Position numbers and translations under genes: made by a program. Shown in pieces: positions 1 to 7,590 of a DNA stretch of 14,031 bases. A model generated the notes under the pieces. That model did not search any database. It saw nothing but the letters and a program-made list of their open reading frames with translations, and was not told where the DNA came from. The DNA comes from Dehalococcoidia bacterium (lineage in GTDB: Bacteria; Chloroflexota; Dehalococcoidia; Dehalococcoidales; JAUWZL01): positions 1 to 14,031 of the forward strand of contig JAUWZL010000005.1 in NCBI GenBank assembly GCA_030615305.1, in the 5' to 3' direction. The first letter of the stretch is position 1. Each line of letters opens with the position of its first letter.

Positions 1-707
1 TGGGGCGGATTGGGATAAAGGTATGGATATATAGAGGTGATGTCCTGCCAGAGGTTGAGGAGGTGGCTGCTGAGGAAGTAGCCATTGAACCAGCGGCAGT
101 CGTGGTTACAGAGGCTAAGCCGGCGGCGGCTAAAGAGGTTATGGCAAAGCCAGCCAAGGAGGCGGCTGTGGTAAAAGCTGAGGCAGCACCAGCCGCAGAA
201 GCAGAGAAGCCAGCTAAACCAAGGGCAAAGAAAGTGACCAAGGCTAAGCCGGTTGTGGCTAAAGAGGGTGTGGCAAAGCCAGCCAAGGAGGCGGCTGCGG
301 CAAAAGCTGAGGCGGCACCAGCCGCAGAAGCAGAGAAGCCAGCTAAACCAAGGGCAAAGAGAGTGACCAAGGCTAAGCCGGCGGCGGCTAAAGAGGTTGT
401 GGCAAAGCCAGCCAAGGAGGCGGCTTTGGCAAAGGCTGAGGCGGCACTAGCTGCAGAAGCAGAGAAGCCAGCCAAGGAGGTGGCTGTGGCAAAAGCTGAG
501 GCGGTACTAGCCGCAGAAGCAGAGAAGCCAGCTAAACCAAGGGCAAAGAGAGTGACCAAGGCTAAGCCGACGGCAGTTAAAGAGCCAAAAAAGAAGGTTG
601 CTAGAAAAGAATCAGCTACAACTAAACCGGCAGAGACGGCGACAGAAATAGAGAAAGAGAAGACAGATGTTACAACCGAAACGGGTGAAATACCGCAAGA
701 GTCATAA
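1..707 (+). CDS. rpsC: 30S ribosomal protein uS3 (S3), C-terminal part with long repeat tail; 5' truncated by window
   Basis: The reading frame is open from base 3 and the 5' end lies outside the window. The first residues, [16 protein letters not shown], match the conserved end of bacterial uS3, the head protein of the small subunit that lines the mRNA entry channel. In most bacteria the protein ends soon after this point. Here about 215 more residues follow, made almost entirely of Ala, Lys, Glu, Pro and Val. They form a 43-residue tandem repeat (units at bases 105, 234 and 363, the last enlarged by 20 residues, and a partial unit at 552). The final stretch is less repetitive and rich in Glu and Thr, ending PQES. 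The tail should be disordered or helical and resembles histone H1-type AKP tails. The gene ends 41 nt inside rplP. Family identity is certain; the job of the tail is unknown. Confidence 0.93.
   Translation, partial: GRIGIKVWIYRGDVLPEVEEVAAEEVAIEPAAVVVTEAKPAAAKEVMAKPAKEAAVVKAEAAPAAEAEKPAKPRAKKVTKAKPVVAKEGVAKPAKEAAAAKAEAAPAAEAEKPAKPRAKRVTKAKPAAAKEVVAKPAKEAALAKAEAALAAEAEKPAKEVAVAKAEAVLAAEAEKPAKPRAKRVTKAKPTAVKEPKKKVARKESATTKPAETATEIEKEKTDVTTETGEIPQES
105..551 (+). repeat. 129-bp tandem repeat array in the rpsC tail
   Basis: Three in-frame units begin at 105, 234 and 363. The first two are exactly 129 bp (43 codons) and differ at about a dozen positions by hand count. The third is 189 bp because it carries an internal 60-bp duplication. 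A degenerate fourth copy begins at 552 and fades after about 20 codons. Each unit encodes a Val-Thr-(Lys/Glu)-Ala-Lys-Pro start, an AKPAKEAA centre and an [12 protein letters not shown] end. Unit lengths are multiples of three, so copy number can change without breaking the frame. Confidence 0.95.
411..530 (+). repeat. Nested 60-bp direct tandem duplication in the third rpsC-tail unit
   Basis: Bases 411-470 and 471-530 are adjacent 60-bp copies, both starting GCCAAGGAGG and ending AGAGAAGCCA, with five differences. They add 20 residues to the third unit. The changes are scattered rather than absent, so this is a real and somewhat aged duplication, not an obvious assembly artefact. Confidence 0.93.
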
Positions 708-1122
708 AGGACACCGCCGTGGTAAAGCCCAGGCCGGGGCTACGGTTACCTTCGGTGACTTTGGCCTGCAGGCACTGGACTCAGCCTGGATTACCAGCCG
801 ACAGATTGAGGCGGCGAGGCGAGCTATTGTGCGCCATATTCGCCGCGGTGGTAAAGTGTGGATACGCATTTTCCCTGATAAGCCGGTTACCAAGAAGGCG
901 GCTGAAACCAGAATGGGCAGCGGCAAGGGTGCTCCCGACCACTGGGTGGCTGTAGTCAAACGGGGCAGGATTCTGTTTGAATTAGCCGGTGTAAACTATG
1001 ATCTGGCTAAGGAGGCAATGCGACTGGCGTCACACAAATTGCCTTTTGACACTAGATTAGTGATTAGAGAGACTGCAGCCGGTGACTCGGTAAAGAAGGA
1101 GCTTGTGCCAATTGAAAGTTGA
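667..1122 (+). CDS. rplP: 50S ribosomal protein uL16 (L16)
   Basis: uL16 sits near the A-site tRNA elbow and the peptidyl-transferase region of the large subunit and is a late-assembling protein. The 151-residue product starts [20 protein letters not shown], very close to the family's conserved N-terminus, and continues with the [22 protein letters not shown] and [14 protein letters not shown] signatures. A short extra C-terminus ending PIES makes it slightly longer than the usual 137-145 residues. The ATG lies inside the end of rpsC in another frame, giving a 41-nt overlap. I keep this start because the first 15 residues are canonical and needed. Upstream there is only a weak purine-rich AGAGAAG, so translation may depend on coupling to rpsC. 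Confidence 0.97.
   Translation: MLQPKRVKYRKSHKGHRRGKAQAGATVTFGDFGLQALDSAWITSRQIEAARRAIVRHIRRGGKVWIRIFPDKPVTKKAAETRMGSGKGAPDHWVAVVKRGRILFELAGVNYDLAKEAMRLASHKLPFDTRLVIRETAAGDSVKKELVPIES
1096..1101 (+). promoter_or_regulatory. Ribosome binding site that decides the rpmC start
   Basis: AAGGAG lies 10 nt before TTG 1112 but only 1 nt before the alternative TTG at 1103, which favours 1112. It is inside the end of rplP. Confidence 0.6.
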
Positions 1123-1309
1123 AGAAGCCCGAACTCTCAGTGACGAAGAACTGAGAAAGAAACTGGAAGAAGCTTATAAGGAGTTTTTTGACCTTCGGTT
1201 TCGCGCTGCCACCAAGCAGCTCAAGAACCACCGTGAGCTTCCGTGGGCTAAAAAAAAGATTGCCCGGCTGAAGACGGTGATACAGGAAAGGGAACTGGGG
1301 ATAAGGTAG
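1112..1309 (+). CDS. rpmC: 50S ribosomal protein uL29 (L29)
   Basis: uL29 lies beside the polypeptide exit tunnel and forms part of the docking area for trigger factor and SRP. From TTG 1112 the product is 65 residues, starting [14 protein letters not shown], which matches the family start. It keeps the two-helix pattern with [19 protein letters not shown] and [15 protein letters not shown] at 1103 would add three residues (Met-Cys-Gln), but it sits right against the Shine-Dalgarno and those residues are not family-like. The gene overlaps the end of rplP by 11 nt. Confidence 0.95.
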   Translation: MKVEEARTLSDEELRKKLEEAYKEFFDLRFRAATKQLKNHRELPWAKKKIARLKTVIQERELGIR

Positions 1310-1320
1310 GTTTTAAGCCC

Positions 1321-1602
1321 ATGGAGTTGAAGCGTAAGACTAGGATTGGCCACGTGGTCAGCGATAAGATGGATAAGACTGTGGTTGTCGCTGTAGCCAC
1401 ACTCAAGCGTCATCCCCTTTACAAGAAGACCTTTAAAAAAGTGGTTAAGTATAAGGCTCATGATGAGAACAATAGATGTAAGCCGGGAGATAAAGTAAAG
1501 ATTATAGAGACCCGGCCCCTCTCCAGGCAGAAGCATTGGCGAGTGGCCGAGATAATAACCAGAAAAGAGGTTGCCGAGGTTAAACCTCAGGAAATAACCT
1601 GA
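1321..1602 (+). CDS. rpsQ: 30S ribosomal protein uS17 (S17)
   Basis: uS17 is a primary 16S rRNA-binding protein of the lower small-subunit body with an OB-fold. The 93-residue product shows the diagnostic [19 protein letters not shown] opening, [19 protein letters not shown] in the middle and [20 protein letters not shown] towards the end, followed by a short charged tail ending PQEIT. It begins 11 nt after rpmC; the upstream Shine-Dalgarno (AAGGTAGG, around 1304-1311) overlaps the rpmC stop region, which suggests coupled translation. Confidence 0.97.
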   Translation: MELKRKTRIGHVVSDKMDKTVVVAVATLKRHPLYKKTFKKVVKYKAHDENNRCKPGDKVKIIETRPLSRQKHWRVAEIITRKEVAEVKPQEIT

Positions 1603-1617
1603 AGAGGCTAGACTTGC

Positions 1618-1986
1618 ATGATTCAACCCTATACCAGACTTAAGGTAGCCGATAATACCGGTGCCCGACAGATTATGTGCATAAATGTTCCCGGCGGCAC
1701 CAGGAAGAAATACGCACGCATTGGTGACGTTATCGTGGCTTCGGTGAAGAAGGCGACCCCAGAGGCGGTGGTCAAGAAGGGGGAAGTGGTCCGAGCGGTT
1801 GTTGTTCGCTGTGCTAAGCAGTACCGTCGCCCCGATGGCTCTTATATCAGGTTTGATGAGAATGCCGCCGTCATCCTCACCGATAAGAATAATCCTAAAG
1901 GGACCAGGATATTTGGACCGGTAGCCAGGGAGCTGAGGGATAAGAATTTTACCAAGATTATATCACTGGCACCAGAAGTGCTGTGA
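1618..1986 (+). CDS. rplN: 50S ribosomal protein uL14 (L14)
   Basis: uL14 is a beta-barrel protein on the subunit interface that contacts 16S rRNA (bridge B8) and is the usual docking site of the silencing factor RsfS. The 122-residue length is exactly family-typical. Visible signatures are [17 protein letters not shown] at the start, CINVPGG and [13 protein letters not shown], then [20 protein letters not shown] and the conserved [16 protein letters not shown] block. An AGAGG lies 10 nt before the ATG. It follows rpsQ by 15 nt. Confidence 0.98.
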   Translation: MIQPYTRLKVADNTGARQIMCINVPGGTRKKYARIGDVIVASVKKATPEAVVKKGEVVRAVVVRCAKQYRRPDGSYIRFDENAAVILTDKNNPKGTRIFGPVARELRDKNFTKIISLAPEVL

Positions 1987-1995
1987 GGTTAGCTC

Positions 1996-2307
1996 ATGAA
2001 GATTAGAAAGAATGATACCGTGTTGGTTATCGCCGGTAAGGATAGGGGCAAGAAGGGCAAGGTCCGTTTTGCCTACCCTAAGGATGAAAAGCTAATCATT
2101 GAGGGCGTTAACTTTATAAAAAGACACGCCAGGGCAACCCGTCAGGTCAGGCAGGCTGGCATAATAGAGCGGGAGGCGCCCCTCCACATTTCAAACGTCA
2201 TGTTTATCTGTGATAAGTGCCACCGTCCTACCCGGATTGGTTCTCGCTTCCTAGAGGACGGCAAGAAGGTTCGCTTCTGTAAGGTTTGCCATGAGGTAAT
2301 TGATTAG
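1996..2307 (+). CDS. rplX: 50S ribosomal protein uL24 (L24), Cys4 form
   Basis: uL24 is an early 23S rRNA-binding assembly initiator near the tunnel exit. The 103-residue protein has the N-terminal KOW motif (residues about 5-30, VLVIAGKDRGKKGKV) and the IIEGVNFIKRHAR segment. The C-terminal part carries two CxxC pairs, Cys72/Cys75 and Cys95/Cys98, around an RIGSRFLEDGKKVRFC stretch; many bacterial L24 proteins have this possible zinc site while others have lost it. The start is preceded at 5 nt by GAGGTT overlapping the rplN stop. The stop codon directly abuts the ATG of rplE with no spacer. Confidence 0.97.
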   Translation: MKIRKNDTVLVIAGKDRGKKGKVRFAYPKDEKLIIEGVNFIKRHARATRQVRQAGIIEREAPLHISNVMFICDKCHRPTRIGSRFLEDGKKVRFCKVCHEVID

Positions 2308-2850
2308 ATGCCAATATTAAAGGAAAGATATAGAAGAGAGGTTGTCCCCGACCTTATGCAGCGTTACGGCTATAAAAACGTGATGCAGGTCCCGCGTCTG
2401 GAAAAGGTGACGCTCAATGTTGGCGTGGGCGAGGCAATTCAAAATGCCAAAGCCCTGGAAGCGGCCGAGAACGACCTGGTGGCTATCTCCGGGCAGCACC
2501 CGGTGACCACCCGGGCTAAGAAGTCAATCGCTGCCTTCAAGCTGAGGACGGGAATGCCCGTCGGCTTAAAGGTGACCCTGCGAGGAGAGCGCATGTATGA
2601 CTTCCTTGATAAGCTGATGAATATCGTTTTACCCCGTATCCGGGAGTTTCAAGGTGTTTCTCCGGGCTCTTTTGACGGTTATGGCAACTATACTCTGGGG
2701 CTTAGGGAGCAGACCATCTTCCCAGAGATAGATTATGACAAAATTGACAAACTACGGGGGTTAGAAGTCTCAATTATTACTACGGCTCGGAACGATGAGG
2801 AAGGCAGGCATCTACTGGAGCTACTAGGTATGCCTTTTAGCCAGGATTGA
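2308..2850 (+). CDS. rplE: 50S ribosomal protein uL5 (L5)
   Basis: uL5 binds 5S rRNA and helps dock the central protuberance; it also contacts P-site tRNA and the 30S head. At 180 residues it has the usual length. Recognisable blocks are [18 protein letters not shown], the [21 protein letters not shown] segment, [20 protein letters not shown], and near the end [18 protein letters not shown] with [12 protein letters not shown]. Its Shine-Dalgarno (GAGGT, 2293-2297) lies inside the end of rplX and the ATG follows that stop immediately, a strong sign of coupled translation. Confidence 0.98.
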   Translation: MPILKERYRREVVPDLMQRYGYKNVMQVPRLEKVTLNVGVGEAIQNAKALEAAENDLVAISGQHPVTTRAKKSIAAFKLRTGMPVGLKVTLRGERMYDFLDKLMNIVLPRIREFQGVSPGSFDGYGNYTLGLREQTIFPEIDYDKIDKLRGLEVSIITTARNDEEGRHLLELLGMPFSQD

Positions 2851-2857
2851 GGTAAAA

Positions 2858-3043
2858 GTGGCCAAGAAGTCAAAAATTGTAAAGTCAGGGCGTCCGGCTA
2901 AGTTCAGAGTGCAGCAACATAACCGTTGTCGGTTATGCGGCCGGCCTCGCGCCTATATGCGCATATTTGGCTTGTGTCGTATCTGCTTTCGCCGGCTGGC
3001 CCTGGCCGGTCACATTCCGGGCGTAAGGAAATCAAGCTGGTAG
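2858..3043 (+). CDS. rpsN: 30S ribosomal protein uS14, zinc-binding (type Z) form
   Basis: uS14 sits in the 30S head next to uS3 and uS10. This is the short 61-residue zinc form rather than the 89-101-residue zinc-free form. The ribbon cysteines are Cys24, Cys27, Cys40 and Cys43 in [23 protein letters not shown], and the C-terminus ends GVRKSSW as usual. The GTG start at 2858 has GAGGT 4 nt upstream overlapping the rplE stop, and MAKKSKIVK is a normal N-terminus. Confidence 0.97.
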   Translation: MAKKSKIVKSGRPAKFRVQQHNRCRLCGRPRAYMRIFGLCRICFRRLALAGHIPGVRKSSW

Positions 3044-3059
3044 ACCAAGGGGGCAAGGG

Positions 3060-3458
3060 ATGGCTATTTCAGACCCAATAGCAGATATGTTGACCCGGAT
3101 ACGCAACGCTATTATGGCCAGGCATGATTCCGTGCTGGTGCCGGCCGCAAGAATGAAGCTTTATATTGCTAAAATCCTCAAGCAGGAGGGCTTTATCACC
3201 GACTACGAGGTGCTTGGCAGCCGGCCGCACCGGCAGATTAAGATTGTTTTAAGGTATGGTGATAAGAATGAGCCGGTCATTTCCGGGTTGAAACGGGTAA
3301 GTAAGCCCGGACTGAGGGTGTATGTTCAGCATAAAGAAATCCCCCGTGTCTATGGTGGGCTGGGTATTGCCATCCTTTCCACATCCAGAGGAGTCATACC
3401 CGGCCACAAAGCCTGGCGCCAGGGGATTGGCGGTGAACTATTGTGTTATGTGTGGTAA
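3060..3458 (+). CDS. rpsH: 30S ribosomal protein uS8 (S8)
   Basis: uS8 is a primary binder of 16S rRNA in the central domain and, in enterobacteria, the translational repressor of the spc operon. The 132-residue product starts [17 protein letters not shown], a hallmark of the family, and contains [10 protein letters not shown], the [17 protein letters not shown] strand region and the [14 protein letters not shown] block, ending GELLCYVW. I see no separate S8 target structure at the rplX/rplE junction, where there is no spacer. A GGGGGC-type purine stretch precedes the ATG. Confidence 0.98.
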   Translation: MAISDPIADMLTRIRNAIMARHDSVLVPAARMKLYIAKILKQEGFITDYEVLGSRPHRQIKIVLRYGDKNEPVISGLKRVSKPGLRVYVQHKEIPRVYGGLGIAILSTSRGVIPGHKAWRQGIGGELLCYVW

Positions 3459-3480
3459 ATAAAGCCTTGAGGTTTTCTAA

Positions 3481-4035
3481 ATGTCTAGAATAGGACGAAT
3501 GCCGATAGAAGTGCCACCGGTTGTGGTGGTGAATATCAAGGGGAATGCAGTTACTGTAACCGGGCCCAAAGGGGAGCTTGGTCGTCTTTTCAGCCCCGAT
3601 ATATCTATAACCCTGGATAATAATACACTTAGGGTATCACGGCCCAGCGATTCAAAGCAGCACCGCTCCTTGCACGGGCTGACGCGAACCCTTTTGGCTA
3701 ACATGGTCGTAGGAGTAAGCCAAGGCTTTGAGAAAAACCTTGAAATTGTAGGTGTCGGTTACCGGGCGGAAAAGACGGGTGATAAACTGGTGTTACGCAT
3801 CGGGTATTCACACCTGGTGGAGGTATCACCACTGCCCGGTGTTTCTCTGGCTGTGGAAAAGGCAAATATTATTAAGGTCAGTGGCATTGATAAAGAAAAG
3901 GTTGGCCAGATGGCAGCCGAAATCAGGGCTATTCGTCCTCCTGATGCTTATAAAGGCAAAGGTATCAGGTATGCCGGTGAGGTAGTCCGCCTTAAAGCCG
4001 GCAAGGCGGGCAAGACTATAGGGGGAGGTATCTAG
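3481..4035 (+). CDS. rplF: 50S ribosomal protein uL6 (L6)
   Basis: uL6 has two similar domains and lies near the factor-binding site of the large subunit by the sarcin-ricin loop. The 184-residue product starts [12 protein letters not shown] and contains [10 protein letters not shown] in the first domain, then [12 protein letters not shown]. The conserved C-terminal rRNA-binding segment [22 protein letters not shown] spans about residues 157-178. TGAGGT lies 7 nt before the ATG. The TAG stop shares its last base with the GTG start of rplR. Confidence 0.98.
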   Translation: MSRIGRMPIEVPPVVVVNIKGNAVTVTGPKGELGRLFSPDISITLDNNTLRVSRPSDSKQHRSLHGLTRTLLANMVVGVSQGFEKNLEIVGVGYRAEKTGDKLVLRIGYSHLVEVSPLPGVSLAVEKANIIKVSGIDKEKVGQMAAEIRAIRPPDAYKGKGIRYAGEVVRLKAGKAGKTIGGGI

Positions 4036-4400
4036 TGGCTCGAGAAAAAACTAGAGCGGCACGCAATGCCAGGCACGCCAGGGTCAGAACCAAGGTTAAG
4101 GGTACAGCCCCCAGGCCTCGTTTGTGTGTTTTCCGTAGTCTAGAACATATCTACGCTCAAGTTATTGATGACTCCCGGTGCCATACCCTGGCTTCTGCCT
4201 CAACTATTGACCCAGAGATAAAGGGGGAGACAGCGGGCAAGAAAAAGACGGCTCAGGCTGAGCTGGTCGGCTTGATGATAGCCAAGCGAGCCTCAGAGTC
4301 AGGCATAACACAGGTCGTTTTTGACCGTGGCGGCTATAAATATCACGGCCGGGTTAAGGCCCTGGCCGAGGCAGCCCGTCAGAGCGGTCTAAAATTCTAA
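4035..4400 (+). CDS. rplR: 50S ribosomal protein uL18 (L18)
   Basis: uL18 binds 5S rRNA with uL5 in the central protuberance. The product is 121 residues: a basic N-terminal arm ([21 protein letters not shown]), the [20 protein letters not shown] strand-helix core, and a C-terminal [22 protein letters not shown] motif ending SGLKF, all standard. The GTG start overlaps the rplF stop by 1 nt (TAGTG), with GGGAGGT about 5 nt upstream inside rplF, so the two are probably translated in a coupled way. Confidence 0.97.
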   Translation: MAREKTRAARNARHARVRTKVKGTAPRPRLCVFRSLEHIYAQVIDDSRCHTLASASTIDPEIKGETAGKKKTAQAELVGLMIAKRASESGITQVVFDRGGYKYHGRVKALAEAARQSGLKF

Positions 4401-4415
4401 GGGGAAGGTTCTTAA

Positions 4416-4946
4416 GTGGCCAAGAAGCTGGTAAAAAGTAAGATAGACCCAACAGAGCTGGTACTAAATGACAAGTTGGTCTATCTCAACCGGGTCTCCA
4501 AAGTAGTTAAAGGGGGCAGGCGCCTTCATTTCAGCGCTTTGGTGGTAACTGGCGACAGCAATGGGCATGTTGGCATTGGTGTTGGCAAGTCCAATGAGGT
4601 ACCCGAGGCAATCAACAAAGCCGGTGCTGTCGCCAAGAAAAACTTAATTAGGGTGCAACTAGCCGGCAATACCATTCCTTATGAAATTATGGTCAGGTTT
4701 GGAGCCGCCAAGGTGCTGCTGAAGCCAGCATCACCAGGTACCGGCATCATTGCCGGTGGCAGTGTCCGAGCCGTAGTTGAAGCTGCTGGAATTAAGGATA
4801 TTCTTACCAAATCATTGGGCAGCTCTAACCGTGTTAATGTAGCCAAGGCAACAATTCTTGCCCTTAGCCAACTTAAAGACCCAAAAGCAGAGTTGGCTAA
4901 GCGTAAAGGAGTCCAAAAGGAGCAGGAGGCAGTCATTGAGGCCTAA
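4416..4946 (+). CDS. rpsE: 30S ribosomal protein uS5 (S5)
   Basis: uS5 sits on the back of the 30S body at the mRNA entry channel and affects decoding accuracy. The 176-residue product shows the N-terminal double-stranded-RNA-binding-like domain, with [20 protein letters not shown] followed by [20 protein letters not shown]. The C-terminal domain has [15 protein letters not shown] and [23 protein letters not shown] start follows a GGGGAAGG purine tract. The C-terminus is slightly extended and Glu/Lys-rich; its last codons overlap the TTG start of rpmD by 11 nt. Confidence 0.98.
   Translation: MAKKLVKSKIDPTELVLNDKLVYLNRVSKVVKGGRRLHFSALVVTGDSNGHVGIGVGKSNEVPEAINKAGAVAKKNLIRVQLAGNTIPYEIMVRFGAAKVLLKPASPGTGIIAGGSVRAVVEAAGIKDILTKSLGSSNRVNVAKATILALSQLKDPKAELAKRKGVQKEQEAVIEA
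4924..4929 (+). promoter_or_regulatory. Ribosome binding site that decides the rpmD start
   Basis: A perfect AGGAGG 6 nt before TTG 4936, lying inside the end of rpsE. It supports a start at 4936 rather than at any upstream codon of the open frame. Confidence 0.75.
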
Positions 4947-5124
4947 GCTTCGTATAACCTGGGTTAAAAGCAGCATTGGTTATGCTGATGACCAAAGGAG
5001 GACCCTGAAAGCTCTTGGTTTCAGGAGACTAAACCAGAGTATTGTCCATGATGATTCGGGCCCAATTCGGGGTATGATTACTAAGGTGAGGCATCTAGTC
5101 AAAGTGGAGGCGATAGGCGAGTGA
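4936..5124 (+). CDS. rpmD: 50S ribosomal protein uL30 (L30)
   Basis: uL30 is a small peripheral large-subunit protein found in many but not all bacteria. From TTG 4936 the product is 62 residues, beginning [19 protein letters not shown], with [20 protein letters not shown] and the [12 protein letters not shown] end expected of the family. The open frame continues upstream, but the residues there are not L30-like. The AGGAGG 6 nt upstream settles the start. It overlaps rpsE by 11 nt, and its TGA overlaps the GTG start of rplO (GTGA). Confidence 0.95.
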   Translation: MRPKLRITWVKSSIGYADDQRRTLKALGFRRLNQSIVHDDSGPIRGMITKVRHLVKVEAIGE

Positions 5125-5573
5125 GGCAGGATGAACTATCCCCAGCACCTGGCTCCAGGAGAGATGCCAAGCGGGTAGGCCGCGGAGATGGCAGCGGCCA
5201 TGGCACCTATTCAGGCAGGGGCAGTAAGGGACAGAAGTCTCGTTCTGGCTATAGGATGAGGCCCGGCTTTGAAGGCGGACAGCTACCACTAATCAAGCGT
5301 CTGCCGCGCAAGCGAGGCTTTGTCAACATCTTCAGGACGGAGTATAGCATTGTCAAACTGGGCACGCTTAATATGTTTGAGGCTGGCAGCGAAGTAACTC
5401 CGGAAAAATTAGTGGCTACTGGGGTGATTAAATCACTAAAGCGGCCCATCAAGATTCTGGCTGATGGAGATATTAACCACCCCCTGGTGGTCAGGGCAAA
5501 CAAATTCTCGGCGGCGGCAAAGGCTAAGATAGAGGCCGCCGGTGGAAAAGCAGAGGAGGTTAGCCATGCCTAG
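5121..5573 (+). CDS. rplO: 50S ribosomal protein uL15 (L15)
   Basis: uL15 is an early-to-middle assembly protein with a long N-terminal extension threading through 23S rRNA. The 150-residue product has the characteristic Gly/Arg-rich arm ([20 protein letters not shown], then [13 protein letters not shown]), the [19 protein letters not shown] motif and the C-terminal [21 protein letters not shown]. The GTG start overlaps the rpmD stop as GTGA, with GGAGG at 5106-5110. Its end overlaps the start of secY by 8 nt. Confidence 0.97.
   Translation: MRQDELSPAPGSRRDAKRVGRGDGSGHGTYSGRGSKGQKSRSGYRMRPGFEGGQLPLIKRLPRKRGFVNIFRTEYSIVKLGTLNMFEAGSEVTPEKLVATGVIKSLKRPIKILADGDINHPLVVRANKFSAAAKAKIEAAGGKAEEVSHA
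5554..5560 (+). promoter_or_regulatory. Ribosome binding site that decides the secY start
   Basis: AGGAGGT 5 nt before ATG 5566, inside the end of rplO. It supports ATG 5566 over the in-frame GTG at 5542, which has no comparable site. Confidence 0.75.
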
Positions 5574-6876
5574 GCCACGGCTGCTGCAGGCGATGATTGA
5601 TGCCTTCAGTCTGCCTGACTTAAGGCGTCGCATCCTCATTACCTTCGGTATTCTGGTGGTTTTCCGCCTGGTGGCTCATGTACCTCTTCCCGGGGTGAAC
5701 CCTGATGCCCTTCAGGACCTCTTTGACCGTAACGCTCTGCTGGGCATGTTTGACATGTTCAGTGGCGGTGCTATGAGAAACTTCAGCGTAGCCGCCATGG
5801 GCGTTTATCCTTATATCACGGCTAGCATTATTATGACGCTTATGACACCCGTTATCCCGCGGCTCCAGGCCCTGGCACAAGAGGGGGAGGCCGGCAGGAA
5901 CAGGATTAATATGATTACCCACTGGCTAGTGGTGCCTCTGGCCGGGTTGGCCGGTTATGGACAGCTGGCCCTTCTTCAGCGCGAGGGGGCTGTTGCCAGT
6001 GCCGATGCTCTATCAACAGCGGCTATAATTTTAGCCATGATAGCCGGCACCATGTTCCTTGTCTGGCTAGGTGAGCAGATTACCCAGTATGGCATTGGTA
6101 ACGGTATATCTATAATAATCTTTGCCGGCATCGTGGCCGGCCTACCTGAAATGGTTGGTCGGGGCTTTTTGGCCGGGGAGCAGGGCCAACTCGGGGGTTT
6201 GGCTGTTTTTATCATTATCGGCTTGGCTACCACCGTGCTGATAGTCATCTTTACTGAAGCCCACCGTCGCATTCCGGTTCAATACGCAAAGAGTGTCTTT
6301 CGCAGCGGCCGCATGTACCGACAATCGGGCTCAACCCATATCCCGCTCCGGGTCAACACCGCTGGCATGATACCCCTTATCTTCGCTATGGCGCTGGTCA
6401 TCTTCCCGGGTATCGTTGCCAGTTACTTTGCCAATCCAGTAGACATGGATCCTAACTTTGCCAATCACATCCAGAGTATATTTAACCCCAATACAGCACT
6501 GCCTCTGGGGCTTGTCTACTGGGTGATATTCTTCTTGATGGTAGTTTCCTTCGCCTTCTTCTACACCAAGGTGATTTTTGCCCAGCAGGATTTACCCGGC
6601 GTACTGCAACGGCAGGGGGGTTTTATTCCAGGAATTAGACCCGGCAAACAGACGGCCGGTTACCTAAATGGTGTTATCAACCGTATTACCTGGGGAGGGG
6701 CCCTTTTCTTAGCCTTTGTGGCCATAATACCATTTATAGCCCGCGAAATTACCGATGTTCAGATGGTCCAGTTATCCAGCTTCGGTATGCTTATCGTGGT
6801 TGGCGTTGTACTGGACACCATGAAGCAGATGGAAGCGCAGCTAGTCATGCGGCGCTATGAGGGTTTTATCAAATAA
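5566..6876 (+). CDS. secY: Protein translocase subunit SecY
   Basis: SecY is the channel-forming subunit of the SecYEG translocon in the cytoplasmic membrane, used for export and membrane-protein insertion. The 436-residue product has the ten hydrophobic segments expected, beginning at about residues 22-39. Conserved blocks are [11 protein letters not shown] (39-49), [15 protein letters not shown] (78-92), [20 protein letters not shown] (169-188), the cytosolic-loop motif [10 protein letters not shown] (233-242), [17 protein letters not shown] (351-367) and the ending RRYEGFIK. The start at ATG 5566 gives [20 protein letters not shown], a normal amphipathic N-terminus. Its 8-nt overlap with rplO keeps its synthesis tied to ribosome production. 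Confidence 0.98.
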   Translation: MPRPRLLQAMIDAFSLPDLRRRILITFGILVVFRLVAHVPLPGVNPDALQDLFDRNALLGMFDMFSGGAMRNFSVAAMGVYPYITASIIMTLMTPVIPRLQALAQEGEAGRNRINMITHWLVVPLAGLAGYGQLALLQREGAVASADALSTAAIILAMIAGTMFLVWLGEQITQYGIGNGISIIIFAGIVAGLPEMVGRGFLAGEQGQLGGLAVFIIIGLATTVLIVIFTEAHRRIPVQYAKSVFRSGRMYRQSGSTHIPLRVNTAGMIPLIFAMALVIFPGIVASYFANPVDMDPNFANHIQSIFNPNTALPLGLVYWVIFFLMVVSFAFFYTKVIFAQQDLPGVLQRQGGFIPGIRPGKQTAGYLNGVINRITWGGALFLAFVAIIPFIAREITDVQMVQLSSFGMLIVVGVVLDTMKQMEAQLVMRRYEGFIK

Positions 6877-6927
6877 ATAGAGGACAAAGCGAGCACAATT
6901 TTTAGCCGCTTGAAATAGGAGTAAAAA

Positions 6928-7590
6928 GTGTATATTATTTTCCTGGGAGCCCCCGGGGCGGGTAAAGGCACACAAGCGGCCAGTGTCGCCCAAGAGCTGA
7001 ATCTGGTACACATTGCCTCCGGCGACCTGTTTCGGCAGGCTGTGGAGCAAGGAGATGAGCTGAGCTCTAAGGTTAAGGCTTATATTGACAAAGGGATGTT
7101 GGTACCCGATGAGATAACGATACGGATGATTCTGGGGAGAATCTCAGCCCCTGATTGCCAGGCTGGGGTTATCCTAGATGGCTTTCCCAGGAATCTTGGG
7201 CAGACTAAGGCGCTGGACGAGGCTCTTAAACAGCAGAATAAGGCTATAGATTGGGCGTTGTATATCAAGGTACCTGATGAGGAGCTTATCAAACGCTTAA
7301 GCAGACGCTGGCTATGTCGTAATTGCCAGACACCCTACCACAGCCGGGGTTCCCCACCCAAGGTCTGGAATAAATGCGACCTGTGTGGTGGCGAGCTTTA
7401 TCAGCGCCCCGATGACAGAGCCGAAACGGTTAAAAAGCGGCTCAAGGTCTATTTTACCGAGACGGCACCCCTCATTGAATACTATAAGCAGCAGGGTAAG
7501 CTGCTGGAGATAGATGGCGGGGTCAGCGTAGATAATGTGACCAGCAGAATAATTAGTGCCCTCCGGGAGCATGAGTTTATTGCCCGATGA
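6928..7590 (+). CDS. adk: Adenylate kinase, long form with Cys4 LID
   Basis: It catalyses ATP + AMP = 2 ADP in the cytoplasm and keeps adenine nucleotide pools balanced. The 220-residue product starts MYIIFLGAPGAGKGTQAA, with the P-loop at residues 7-14, DGFPRN at 84-89 (AMP and phosphate binding) and the long LID domain. The LID holds Cys130, Cys133, Cys150 and Cys153, the structural-zinc pattern of Gram-positive-type enzymes. RPDDRAETVKKRL follows at about 160-172. The GTG start has AGGAG 6 nt upstream. It lies 51 nt after secY, one of the longer gaps here, and its stop overlaps map as ATGA. Confidence 0.97.
   Translation: MYIIFLGAPGAGKGTQAASVAQELNLVHIASGDLFRQAVEQGDELSSKVKAYIDKGMLVPDEITIRMILGRISAPDCQAGVILDGFPRNLGQTKALDEALKQQNKAIDWALYIKVPDEELIKRLSRRWLCRNCQTPYHSRGSPPKVWNKCDLCGGELYQRPDDRAETVKKRLKVYFTETAPLIEYYKQQGKLLEIDGGVSVDNVTSRIISALREHEFIAR

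Noticed and set aside
105..614. CRISPR-like array reading of the periodic 129-bp repeat
   Set aside because: The units are contiguous, coding in frame and much longer than CRISPR repeats, with no unique spacers between them.
1174..1626. A 150-codon minus-strand open frame across rpmC and rpsQ
   Set aside because: It lies fully antisense to two conserved ribosomal genes, and its translation resembles no family and has no useful start context. It is a shadow frame.
2290..2320. S8 feedback target at the rplX/rplE junction
   Set aside because: There is no spacer, and I could not find a stem there resembling the S8-binding helix by eye.
4858..4935. Longer rpmD start at ATG 4858
   Set aside because: The 26 extra residues are just rpsE read in another frame and are not L30-like; TTG 4936 has a perfect Shine-Dalgarno.
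5542..5565. Longer secY start at GTG 5542
   Set aside because: It would add eight residues with no family support, while ATG 5566 has AGGAGGT 5 nt upstream and a normal SecY N-terminus.
6886..6911. A small inverted repeat AAGCG/CGCTT in the secY-adk gap
   Set aside because: Only 5 bp with a 15-nt loop, and the T-run lies in the loop rather than after the stem, so it does not fit a terminator.
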